From Sphingomicrobium sediminis (lineage in GTDB: Bacteria > Pseudomonadota > Alphaproteobacteria > Sphingomonadales > Sphingomonadaceae), in the NCBI RefSeq assembly GCF_023805295.1, contig NZ_JAMSHT010000001.1, forward strand, positions 248,001 to 312,000: a stretch of DNA of 64,000 bases, given 5' to 3'. A program made the position numbers and the translations under genes. This document shows positions 1 through 9,278 of this stretch, piece after piece; within the stretch, counting starts at the first letter, position 1, and every line of letters begins with the position of its first letter. A model generated the notes under the pieces. The model saw nothing but the letters and a program-made list of their open reading frames with translations. It had not been told where the DNA came from and made no database searches.

Positions 1-1
1 T

Positions 2-537
2 TGCGACCGCACCGGCGTGTACGAGGAATTCAAGGCCGTGCTGCAAACCTTGGGCGCGGTGCGGCACGAGCCGGAGGACAAGCCCTGGGTCCTCAAGGCC
101 CCGCAATTCACGCAGGATCTCGAAGTGCTGCACGAGGTCTTTCCCGACGCACGCTATCTCTTTCTGCACCGCGATCCGGTCTCGGTCGTCGGCTCATCGG
201 CGAGCCTCGCCTGGCAGCAGGCGCGCGTGCAAAGCTGCAGCGCGGACCGCGATGCCATCGGTGCGGAATGGCTGCACAAGACCAAGCTGCGTCAGGACCG
301 CCAGCGCGCCTTCCGCCAAGCGCATCCGCACGTCCCCGCGCTCGATATCCGCTTCGATCATGTCAACGAGGATTGGCGCCGCGAGATCGGCCGCGTCTAC
401 GACTTTATTGGCCGGACGCTCGACCCCGATGTCGAAGCCGCGATGGCCGACTTCCTCGCCAATTCGAAGGCGCACAAACGCCATGACTACGACATTCGCG
501 ATTTCGGCCTCGACCCTCAGGACGTCGCAAGCGCTTT

Positions 538-541
<4 letters not shown>
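2..541 (+). CDS. Sulfotransferase-family protein, C-terminal part (5' end outside window)
   Basis: The frame is open from the left edge, so the true start lies upstream and about 179 C-terminal codons are visible. The segment KPWVLKAPQF followed by FPDARYLFLHRDPVSVVGSS resembles the 3'-phosphate-binding part of PAPS-dependent sulfotransferases (Arg and Ser in HRDP...SS). The family transfers a sulfuryl group from PAPS to a hydroxyl or amine; the acceptor cannot be inferred. The TAG stop overlaps the stop of the convergent photolyase gene within a shared CTAG. Confidence 0.75.
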
Positions 542-2088
<1,547 letters not shown>

Positions 2089-2089
2089 G

Positions 2090-2109
2090 CCCGCCCAACA
2101 AAGGGCGGG
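2090..2109 (-). other. Hairpin immediately upstream of the photolyase start codon
   Basis: A perfect 7-bp stem (CCCGCCC/GGGCGGG) with a 6-nt loop ends one base before the photolyase ATG on the minus strand. It includes the only G-rich sequence that could act as ribosome binding site. It could mask initiation or act as a weak terminator for the upstream gene; there is no T-tract. Confidence 0.5.
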
Positions 2110-2128
2110 GCGGAAGGTTCAGTCCTCC

Positions 2129-3766
2129 CTAAAACCGCAACGCCTCGCCGTCGCCTTCGCCATCCTCGCTATCGCCATCTTCGCCATCGCCTTCGGCCTC
2201 TTCGGGACCGGCTTCCATCTTTTCGCGATATTCGGCCGCCGCGGTGCGTGCGCCGTCGACATCGCCTTCGCGCAATTTGTCGACGATGGCATCGGCCATT
2301 TCGGCCAAGCTCGTGCCATGCGCGTCCAGTGCGATCGGGGCGAGCAGGAAGAGGGCGTCATTGGGCTTGCCATTGTTGAGCAGGAACTGCGCGACATTGA
2401 AGCGCAGGCTGCGGTCGAACGGGGCGAGCTGCACGGCGCGGATCATCCCGGCCCATGCGTCCTGCGGCACGAAGCCGTCATCCTCGACGAAACTTTCATA
2501 GTAGAGGACCAGCGGGTGCGGATCGTTGGGCGCGAGGAGGCGCGCTTCGCCGATATGGTCGCGGGCCAGCGAGAAAAGCTCGCTGCGCGTATCTTCGTCG
2601 ACCGGGGCTTCCTCGTCGGTCGCCATCGCCATCGCCGCCTTGGCGCGATAGAGATGCGCATCGACCAGCTGCGGGTCGATCTCGATCGCGCGATCTGCCG
2701 CAGCGCCGGCCGCTTCATAATTGCCGACGTCGAACTCGGCCTCGGCCAAGGCGCGGAAGACCATAGCATCGTCATGGTGCAGGCGCGCGACGGTGCGCAG
2801 CGCGGTCACGACTTCTTCGGCCATTTCCTTGGTCACGCCGGCCTGCGATCGCATGTAATGCGGCATCGCAGCGGCAAAGCCGTCCGACAATTCGGTGATT
2901 TCGATGGCATCGTCATCGAGCGGCTCGATCGGCAGCTTCACGTAGGGGATACGGTGCCGTTCGGCATGCGATTTCATCTGGCCCTGCAGGCGGTCGAGAT
3001 TGCCGAACGCGGCCTCGGCGGCTTCGAGTGCCGGCACGCCCTGCGCGAGCCCTGCCAGATAGGCGTTGAGCTGGCCCTGACGATCTTCGTCGAAGGTGAG
3101 GTAGTGGGTCATCACCCAGCCCCAGGCATAGATGGAGGCAACCTTGCGACCGTCGCGGCGGTCATATTCGTTGCTCAGCATTTCCTGGATCGGCATGGTC
3201 GGCAGGTAGCGGATGGCCTGCGCGCGGTGCATCGCGGCGCGGCCAATCTCGACCTCGGCATCACCCTCGTCGACCTGCGCGGTCGAGAAGAATTCGGCCC
3301 AACCCTCGCTCAGCCAGGCCGGGATGGGGCCGCTCAGGCGCTCGTACATTAGGTGGTGGGCATATTCGTGGAAGAAGATGACGTCGGCGTTGAGGCTTTC
3401 GGCCTCGCCGCTACCCGCTTCCATCGGCACGAAGGCCTGCGCGCCCGAAGCACGCGCATTGTAGAAGCCGGCAACCCCGCCGCCGCGGCCCAACTGGTCG
3501 CGAATGTCGCTCACGCGCTCGACGAAATAGACGGTCAGCTTGTTTTCGGTGGCAAGCTCGATATTGGGCACGCCGCGCGCCGAACGGACTGCGCCGTCGA
3601 ACAGTTCGAGCTTGCGTGCCAGCCGCTCGATTTCACGCTCGTTCGAATCTGCATAGATGACGAAATGGGGCGTTTCTGCGCGCATCCAGTCGGCAAATGC
3701 CGGCGTTGCAGTCAGCATTGCCGTCCCCGCAGCCATCGCCGCGAGCGTCTTTTTCAAATCGACCAT
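2129..3766 (-). CDS. Secreted gluzincin-type peptidase-like protein with C-terminal TPR region
   Basis: About 545 aa from ATG 3766, chosen over an upstream TTG at 3781 because it has a purine-rich GGGGTGGGA site and begins directly with a signal peptide ending near PAFA. Residues around 133-137 form HEYAH, an HExxH zinc site, followed about 20 residues later by EGWAEF, which supplies the usual third glutamate ligand of gluzincins. The second half (about 335-510) has helical tetratricopeptide-like repeats, and the C-terminus is a very acidic E/D/G tail. Probably a periplasmic zinc peptidase or a non-catalytic relative; the substrate is unknown. Confidence 0.75.
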   Translation of the reverse strand: MVDLKKTLAAMAAGTAMLTATPAFADWMRAETPHFVIYADSNEREIERLARKLELFDGAVRSARGVPNIELATENKLTVYFVERVSDIRDQLGRGGGVAGFYNARASGAQAFVPMEAGSGEAESLNADVIFFHEYAHHLMYERLSGPIPAWLSEGWAEFFSTAQVDEGDAEVEIGRAAMHRAQAIRYLPTMPIQEMLSNEYDRRDGRKVASIYAWGWVMTHYLTFDEDRQGQLNAYLAGLAQGVPALEAAEAAFGNLDRLQGQMKSHAERHRIPYVKLPIEPLDDDAIEITELSDGFAAAMPHYMRSQAGVTKEMAEEVVTALRTVARLHHDDAMVFRALAEAEFDVGNYEAAGAAADRAIEIDPQLVDAHLYRAKAAMAMATDEEAPVDEDTRSELFSLARDHIGEARLLAPNDPHPLVLYYESFVEDDGFVPQDAWAGMIRAVQLAPFDRSLRFNVAQFLLNNGKPNDALFLLAPIALDAHGTSLAEMADAIVDKLREGDVDGARTAAAEYREKMEAGPEEAEGDGEDGDSEDGEGDGEALRF

Positions 3767-3860
3767 GAAGTCCCACCCCAAATACTAGTACCGTTACCAA
3801 ACAGGAGGGCAGCCTAGGCGGCGACAACCCTCGCACGCAAGGCGTGTTGCAACATAAGTG

Positions 3861-6023
3861 TTAAACGAAGCTATAGGGATCGACGTCGACCGTAACGCGC
3901 ACCTTGGCGGGCCAGTCGACCTTGGCGAGCCAGTCCCGGATCGCGCCCTGCACGTCGACGCGCCGCTCGGCATGGACCAGCAATCGCTGGCGGTGCCGCC
4001 CGCGCAGCATGGCGAGCGGGGCAGGGGCGGGACCGTAAATGGCGACGCCTTCCATCTCCGGACGCGCACGGCCGAGTTGATGGGCAATGAGCTTGGCGGC
4101 TTCTTCGTCCTCGCTCGAGATGATGATCGCGGCGAGCCTGCCGAATGGGGGCATGGCGGCAACGCGCCGCGCTTCGGTCTCGGCCTCGAAAAAGGCCGGC
4201 CCGTCGCCCGAGACGAGCGCCTCCATTACCGGATGATCGGGCTCGTGCGTCTGGATGAAGACGCGCCCCGGCTTGTCGCCGCGTCCGGCGCGACCAGCAA
4301 CTTGGCTGACCTGCTGGAAGGTCCGCTCGGCGGCGCGCAGATCGCCGCCCTGGAGCCCCAGATCCGCATCGACCACGCCGACCAGCGTGAGGTTGGGAAA
4401 GTGATAGCCCTTGGTAACCAATTGCGTGCCGACGACGATATCGATCTCGCCCGCCTCCATGGCGCGGACGAATTCGGCGGCGCGTGCAGGGCTCCAGATC
4501 GTGTCGGAGGTGACGACCGCAACCTTGGCCTCGGGGAAGAGCGCGGCGACTTCGTCGGCGATGCGTTCGACGCCGGGGCCGCAGGCAACGAGGCTGTCTT
4601 CCTCGCCGCATTCGGGGCACTTTTCGGGCGGCGGCATGACATGGCCGCAATGGTGGCAGGCGAGCCGCGCCAGCAGGCGATGTTCGACCATCCAGGCGGT
4701 GCAATTGGGGCATTGGAACCGATGCCCGCAATTGCGGCACAAGGTCAGCGGCGCGAAGCCGCGGCGGTTGAGGAAGAGAAGGCTCTGCTCGCCCGCCTCG
4801 ATATTGGTTTCCAGCTCGCGCACGAGCGTTGGGGCCAGCCATTTGCCGCGCAGCGGCGGGTCCTGCGTGAGGTCGAGCGCGTGCAATTCGGGCATTTCTG
4901 CCTCGGCATGACGCTCGGTCAGCTTCACCTCGTCATAGCGCCCGATCTCAACCATATGCTTCGTCTCGATCGCCGGCGTCGCGCTAGCCAGAACGACCGG
5001 AAATTCCTCGAAATGGCCGCGCATCACCGCGACATCGCGGGCGTGATACTGGACCCCTTCTTCCTGCTTGAAGCTGGTTTCGTGCGCCTCGTCGACGATG
5101 ATGAGGCCGAGGTCGCGATAGGGGAGAAAGAGGCTGGAGCGCGCACCGACGACGACCTTGGCCGTACCCTCGGCAATAGCCCGCCAGGCGCGGCGGCGTT
5201 CGCTGGCGCGCAGGTCGCTGTGCCACGCCACCGGCGCGCAGCCGAACCGTTTCTCGAAGCGATTGAGGAAGGGCTCGGTGAGCGCGATTTCGGGCAAAAG
5301 GACGAGGACCTGCTTGCCCTGCCGCAGCGCCTCGGCGAGCGCTTCGAAATAGACTTCCGTCTTGCCCGACCCGGTCACCCCGTCTAGCAGGATGGGGTTG
5401 AAGCCGCCGCCGATCGCCTCGCGTAGCTTGGCCGCTGCGACAGCCTGTTCCTCGCGTAATTCGACGCTGGCGTGATCGGGGTCGGGCCGGGGGAAGGGGG
5501 CGTCGGCGTCGACCTCGACCGGCTCTAGCGCGCCGGCATTGACGAGCCCGCGCACCACGCCATCCGACACGCCCGCATGCGCCGCCAGCTCGCGTACGCT
5601 GCCCTGTCGTCCCTCGATGGCGGCCAGCGCCTTGGTGCGTTGCGGCGTCATGCGCGGCGGCTCGAGGCCGGTGGCGCGATATTCGATCAGTTGGCGCGGG
5701 GAAGCGAAGGCCGCGCTTGGCAGCATCATCCGCAGCACCGCCGCGATGGGCGAGCAATAATAAGTCGCCGTCCACTCGGCGAGACGGCGCAAGGGCGCCG
5801 ACAAGGGCGGGACGTCGATGACGCCGAGGATCGGACGCAGGCGATTGTCGCCGACTTCCTCGGTCGGCACGCGCTCCGGTTCCCAGACGACCCCGGTCAG
5901 CTGGCGCGGGCCCAATGGTACCTGCACCATCGTGCCGGGGGGCGCCTCGACGCCGTCGGGCAGCCGGTAATCGAGCGGGCCGAGCGCCGCGTTCAGCGTG
6001 ATGACGCGGACGCGGTTCAGCAC
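3861..6023 (-). CDS. priA: Primosomal protein N' (replication restart helicase PriA)
   Basis: A 720-aa superfamily 2 helicase that recognises stalled forks and reloads the replicative helicase. The N-terminal 3'-DNA-binding region carries the NAALGPLDYRLP motif typical of PriA. Walker A GVTGSGKT is at about 215-222 and DEAH at 311-314. The zinc-binding module has eight cysteines (about 429, 432, 438, 441, 456, 459, 469, 472). It starts with GTG directly after the purC stop codon, so the two genes are co-transcribed and probably translationally coupled. Confidence 0.97.
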   Translation of the reverse strand: MLNRVRVITLNAALGPLDYRLPDGVEAPPGTMVQVPLGPRQLTGVVWEPERVPTEEVGDNRLRPILGVIDVPPLSAPLRRLAEWTATYYCSPIAAVLRMMLPSAAFASPRQLIEYRATGLEPPRMTPQRTKALAAIEGRQGSVRELAAHAGVSDGVVRGLVNAGALEPVEVDADAPFPRPDPDHASVELREEQAVAAAKLREAIGGGFNPILLDGVTGSGKTEVYFEALAEALRQGKQVLVLLPEIALTEPFLNRFEKRFGCAPVAWHSDLRASERRRAWRAIAEGTAKVVVGARSSLFLPYRDLGLIIVDEAHETSFKQEEGVQYHARDVAVMRGHFEEFPVVLASATPAIETKHMVEIGRYDEVKLTERHAEAEMPELHALDLTQDPPLRGKWLAPTLVRELETNIEAGEQSLLFLNRRGFAPLTLCRNCGHRFQCPNCTAWMVEHRLLARLACHHCGHVMPPPEKCPECGEEDSLVACGPGVERIADEVAALFPEAKVAVVTSDTIWSPARAAEFVRAMEAGEIDIVVGTQLVTKGYHFPNLTLVGVVDADLGLQGGDLRAAERTFQQVSQVAGRAGRGDKPGRVFIQTHEPDHPVMEALVSGDGPAFFEAETEARRVAAMPPFGRLAAIIISSEDEEAAKLIAHQLGRARPEMEGVAIYGPAPAPLAMLRGRHRQRLLVHAERRVDVQGAIRDWLAKVDWPAKVRVTVDVDPYSFV

Positions 6024-6815
6024 TTACTGACCGTCGCGCTTCTTCTTGGCGCTGTCGAAATCGAGGACGGCGCCTTCTTCGCCTTCGCTCTCCCCGTTGA
6101 GAAGGCCGAGGCGGCGGGCGACTTCCTGATAGGCTTCGGCTTCTTCGCCGAGGTCCTGGCGGAAGCGATCCTTGTCCAATTTTTTGTTCGACTTGATGTC
6201 CCACAGGCGGCAGCTGTCGGGGCTGATCTCGTCGGCCAGGATAACGCGCGAATAATCATTTTCCCAGATACGGCCGAACTCCAGCTTGAAGTCGACGAGA
6301 CGGATGCCGATCGCTGCGAACATGCCGCTCATAAAGTCGTTCACGCGGATCGCCATGTCGGCAATGTCGTTCATTTCTTCCTGGCTGGCCCAGCCGAAGC
6401 AGGCGATATGTTCGTCGGCGATCAGCGGATCACCCAACGCATCATCCTTGTAATAATATTCGATGATCGTACGCGGCAGCTGGGTACCTTCCTCGATGCC
6501 AAGACGCTTGGTGAGCGTGCCGGCGGCGACATTACGGACGACGACCTCGATCGGCACGATTTCGACCTGCCGGACCAGCTGCTCGCGCATGTTGAGACGG
6601 CGCATGAAATGGGTCGGCACGCCGATCGCGGCGAGATTGGTGAAGATATGCTCGGAAATGCGGTTGTTGAGCACACCCTTGCCGGCAATCTGGCCCTTTT
6701 TCTGGGCGTTGAAGGCGGTCGCGTCATCCTTGAAATATTGGATGATCGTGCCGGGTTCGGGACCCTCGTAGAGGATCTTCGCCTTGCCTTCGTAAATCTG
6801 CCTGCGCCGTGCCAT
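6024..6815 (-). CDS. purC: Phosphoribosylaminoimidazole-succinocarboxamide synthase
   Basis: SAICAR synthase of de novo purine synthesis, joining CAIR and aspartate with ATP. The protein begins [20 protein letters not shown], the typical PurC N-terminus with the ATP-binding YEGKAK loop; later motifs include RNVAAGT and DFKLEFG. I chose ATG 6815 (263 aa) over an in-frame start 14 codons upstream because the family begins here. A TATATC element about 30 bp upstream (6845-6850) could be the -10 box. The stop abuts the priA start. Confidence 0.96.
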   Translation of the reverse strand: MARRRQIYEGKAKILYEGPEPGTIIQYFKDDATAFNAQKKGQIAGKGVLNNRISEHIFTNLAAIGVPTHFMRRLNMREQLVRQVEIVPIEVVVRNVAAGTLTKRLGIEEGTQLPRTIIEYYYKDDALGDPLIADEHIACFGWASQEEMNDIADMAIRVNDFMSGMFAAIGIRLVDFKLEFGRIWENDYSRVILADEISPDSCRLWDIKSNKKLDKDRFRQDLGEEAEAYQEVARRLGLLNGESEGEEGAVLDFDSAKKKRDGQ

Positions 6816-6880
6816 GGAGGTTCCCGCTCTTGATGTGAGCCAGCGATATAGGCGCATGGGGCGGGTGGGGCAATCGGCGA

Positions 6881-6904
6881 GCGCATTCGGTTCGTCGAAT
6901 GCGC
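6881..6904 (-). terminator. Perfect 9-bp hairpin downstream of the DUF4349 gene
   Basis: GCGCATTCG and CGAATGCGC form a perfect 9-bp stem with a 6-nt loop, extendable by GGC/GCC after a two-base internal mismatch. It lies between the end of the DUF4349 gene and the purC promoter on the same strand. It lacks a clear T-run, so it may be an RNA-stabilising or Rho-assisted element rather than a classical terminator. Confidence 0.55.
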
Positions 6905-6927
6905 CCGCCGACCCCCGCTCACGGCTG

Positions 6928-7833
6928 TTATTCCTTGGCTTCGGGTGCTGCCTTGCGGCGAACAGCGATGGCCGGTGCCGCGACGCGATAGGCGATCGCG
7001 AGCAGCCAGAAGATGAGCGCCAGCGGGATGACTGCGCCCGCCATCACGATGACGAATGCGATGACTTCCTGGAACAGGTAGCCGGCGGTCTTGAAGGCGC
7101 CGGCGATAGGCGATTTGTCGCCCCAGCCGGGGATGACGTCGCCCGCGCCATAATGAAAGGTCATCGGGGTTTCGGCCAGCGCGATCTCGGCCTGTTGCTC
7201 GCTGCCTTCGCTGGCGCGGAGCTGGCGTTGCAGCTGGTCGATGCGCGCGACGATGTCGCCGCGGGCGCGATTGTTCGCGCTCATGCCTTCGAGTTGTTCC
7301 TGGAGCTCGGCGATTTCGGCGCGGATGCGGGACTGAGCGCGGTTGGCGGCGTCGATGCGGGCGCCGGCGTCGGTGCCGGTAATTTCCTGTGCGACGAGCA
7401 TGCCGCCTTCCTCGACCACGGCGCCGGTGGCTTGCTTGCCGAAATCGCGGGCGCGTTCGGGGGCGAGCTTGACGGCGAGGCTGGCGCTGATGCGGTTCTC
7501 GTCACGCAGATTGTAGCGCAGGCCGACGATGCGGCATTGGTCGACGCCCAGTTCCTCGCAGGCCGCGGCGTGGCGTTCGACGAGGGTTTCGATCTTGGGG
7601 CCGTCGAGGCGGTAGGCATAGCGATAGTCGAAGGCGACGCCGGGGGCGGCGGTGACGGAGACGTCGGGGCCGGCGCCGCGCATGTCGGCGAAAGCGCTGT
7701 CTTCGCTCGCGGCGAATTCGGGGACGGCTTCGGCGGCGGATTCCTCGTATTCGTAGGAACCGCGTTCGGTGCCGCAGGCCATGGCGGTGCCGGCGAGCAG
7801 CGCGATGGCGGCGATCTTCCATATGTTGGTCAT
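6928..7833 (-). CDS. DUF4349 domain-containing lipoprotein
   Basis: A 301-aa protein with a signal peptide and a lipobox-like end (TAMAC, Cys20), so probably lipid-anchored. A globular DUF4349-type region is followed by a coiled coil (about 155-210, repeated Q/L/A heptads) and one C-terminal membrane segment (about 255-285) with a basic tail. The family is widespread and of unknown function; a role at the cell envelope is inferred. A GGGAAG site precedes the ATG. It is transcribed divergently from the DUF2939 gene. Confidence 0.8.
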   Translation of the reverse strand: MTNIWKIAAIALLAGTAMACGTERGSYEYEESAAEAVPEFAASEDSAFADMRGAGPDVSVTAAPGVAFDYRYAYRLDGPKIETLVERHAAACEELGVDQCRIVGLRYNLRDENRISASLAVKLAPERARDFGKQATGAVVEEGGMLVAQEITGTDAGARIDAANRAQSRIRAEIAELQEQLEGMSANNRARGDIVARIDQLQRQLRASEGSEQQAEIALAETPMTFHYGAGDVIPGWGDKSPIAGAFKTAGYLFQEVIAFVIVMAGAVIPLALIFWLLAIAYRVAAPAIAVRRKAAPEAKE

Positions 7834-7972
7834 GATGGTTGCTTCCCTTTGTCGTTAGCTGACATCGGAAAGCTACGGGGGTCGCCGCGGGGCGGATGCT
7901 TTTTGCCGCTTGCGCGCTGGCAAAGTCGCTGGTCTAGTCGGCGCGAAATTCCATCGAAGGGTCACGCGTCAC

Positions 7973-8470
7973 ATGAAGAAGATCATCGCCATCCTCGTCG
8001 TCCTCGCCATCGCGGCGGGGGCATGGTTCTACGCCACGCCGTGGATGACCCTGAAATCGATCCGCGATGCGGCGGTGGCGGGCGATGCCGACGGGGTCAG
8101 CGAGCATGTCGACTATGAAGCGCTGCGCGCCGACATGAAGGACGAGATCATGGCTGCCGCGCAGGCCGAACAGGGCGTCGGCGCGGAATTGAGCGGGGCG
8201 CTCATGGAAGCAGTGATCAGCCCGATGATCGACCAGGTGGTGACCCCTGAAGCGCTCGCAGTAGCGTTCGCCGAGGCCGAGCGCGCCGAGGATGCACCGC
8301 TCCCCGCGCTGGACGGCGAAGTGGAGATCGACCGCCAGGGCCTCAACGGCTTCATCGTGCGCTCGAAAGACGATCCGGGGCAGGCCGGGTTCGAGTTCAA
8401 GCGCGACGGCCTCGGCTGGAAGCTGGTCGGCGTCGAACTCCCTGAAGCGCCGGGCGCATCAGCCCAATAA
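7973..8470 (+). CDS. DUF2939 domain-containing protein
   Basis: A 165-aa protein starting MKKIIAILVVLAIAAG, an N-terminal hydrophobic segment that anchors or exports it. The segment containing LKSIRDAAVAGDADGVSEHV then YEALRADMK is the signature of DUF2939, an alphaproteobacterial and gammaproteobacterial family without known function. ATG 7973 was chosen because the signal begins here; the frame is open 21 codons further upstream. It converges on the HTH gene with only two bases between the stop codons. Confidence 0.8.
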   Translation: MKKIIAILVVLAIAAGAWFYATPWMTLKSIRDAAVAGDADGVSEHVDYEALRADMKDEIMAAAQAEQGVGAELSGALMEAVISPMIDQVVTPEALAVAFAEAERAEDAPLPALDGEVEIDRQGLNGFIVRSKDDPGQAGFEFKRDGLGWKLVGVELPEAPGASAQ

Positions 8471-8472
8471 GT

Positions 8473-9102
8473 TTATAAATTTAACGGTGGGTCGTCGCGC
8501 TCTTCGCTGGCGGTGAAGGCGGCGATGCGGGCTTCGGCTTCGGCGAGGCTGTGGGTTTCGACCAGAGCGGGGCGGGTGCTGTGGACGGCCTCGAACCGTT
8601 CTTCGGTATCGCTCGAGGACAGGCAGGTGCGTGCCAGCTCGCGATCGTCGATGGCGACGGCGTCGAGGAAGGTGGCCCAGACGGGGATGAGATGCTGCCA
8701 ATGATGGTAGGCCTCGCCGGTCTTGAAGGCCCAACCGGCGGCGCGGCGGCGGGCGTCGAGGCGGGTGAGGACCTGCATGGCGAGGCGGTTGTCATGCCCC
8801 TCTTTCACGATCTCGCCCGTATCGGCATCGCGACGCATATGTGCGGTGACGCCGAGGACCGCGCGTTCGTAGAGCGCATCGGCCAGCGGTTGGCGTGCCA
8901 GTTCCAATGCGGCCTCCCACCCCGCCGCGAAATATTCGTCGCGGTTGCGCCAGCCATAGGCGGTGGGCGGCGACACCCCGACATGCCGCGCCGCCGCGGT
9001 CACGACCGCCCCCTCGGCCAGCCGCGCGAGGAAGAAAGCGCGGCGGATCGGCGAAAAGCCGTCGGACCGCGCACGGGGAAGGGCAATGGGGTTCTCACTC
9101 AT
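8473..9102 (-). CDS. Helix-turn-helix protein, terminase-small-subunit-like N-terminus
   Basis: A 209-aa protein from ATG 9102. The frame extends 76 codons further upstream, but that part crosses a hairpin cluster and looks non-coding. Residues about 17-55 (RAFFLARLAEGAVVTAAARHVGVSPPTAYGWRNR) form a helix-turn-helix of the type found in transposase and terminase small subunit N-termini. The rest is helical and unrecognised. Base composition matches the host chromosome, so it is probably a resident gene and not part of the adjacent AT-rich insert. DNA binding is inferred; targets are unknown. Confidence 0.6.
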   Translation of the reverse strand: MSENPIALPRARSDGFSPIRRAFFLARLAEGAVVTAAARHVGVSPPTAYGWRNRDEYFAAGWEAALELARQPLADALYERAVLGVTAHMRRDADTGEIVKEGHDNRLAMQVLTRLDARRRAAGWAFKTGEAYHHWQHLIPVWATFLDAVAIDDRELARTCLSSSDTEERFEAVHSTRPALVETHSLAEAEARIAAFTASEERDDPPLNL

Positions 9103-9151
9103 GGGACCACAATAACCCATTTGGTTTGTGTAGGAAAACGCGACGCGCCGA

Positions 9152-9265
9152 GGATAGCGAAAGCGGAGCGCAGCGAGCGTCGCTATCCGAGAGCCGCGGA
9201 GCGCCGGCCAGCGGGTCGGCCCCAGGCCGAACCCGTCTGACGAGGCTTCAGGCCGCCCTGAAGCC
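9152..9265. repeat. Cluster of three consecutive hairpins
   Basis: Three inverted repeats follow one another. GGATAGCGA (9152-9160) pairs perfectly with TCGCTATCC (9180-9188). CGGGTCGGCC (9212-9221) pairs with GGCCGAACCCG (9225-9235) with one bulge. GGCTTCAGG (9244-9252) pairs with CCTGAAGCC (9257-9265) around a 4-nt loop. The cluster separates the AT-rich nuclease-like gene from the HTH gene and probably ends or stabilises the transcript of the former. Confidence 0.6.
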
Positions 9266-9278
9266 GGATGCATACGAT

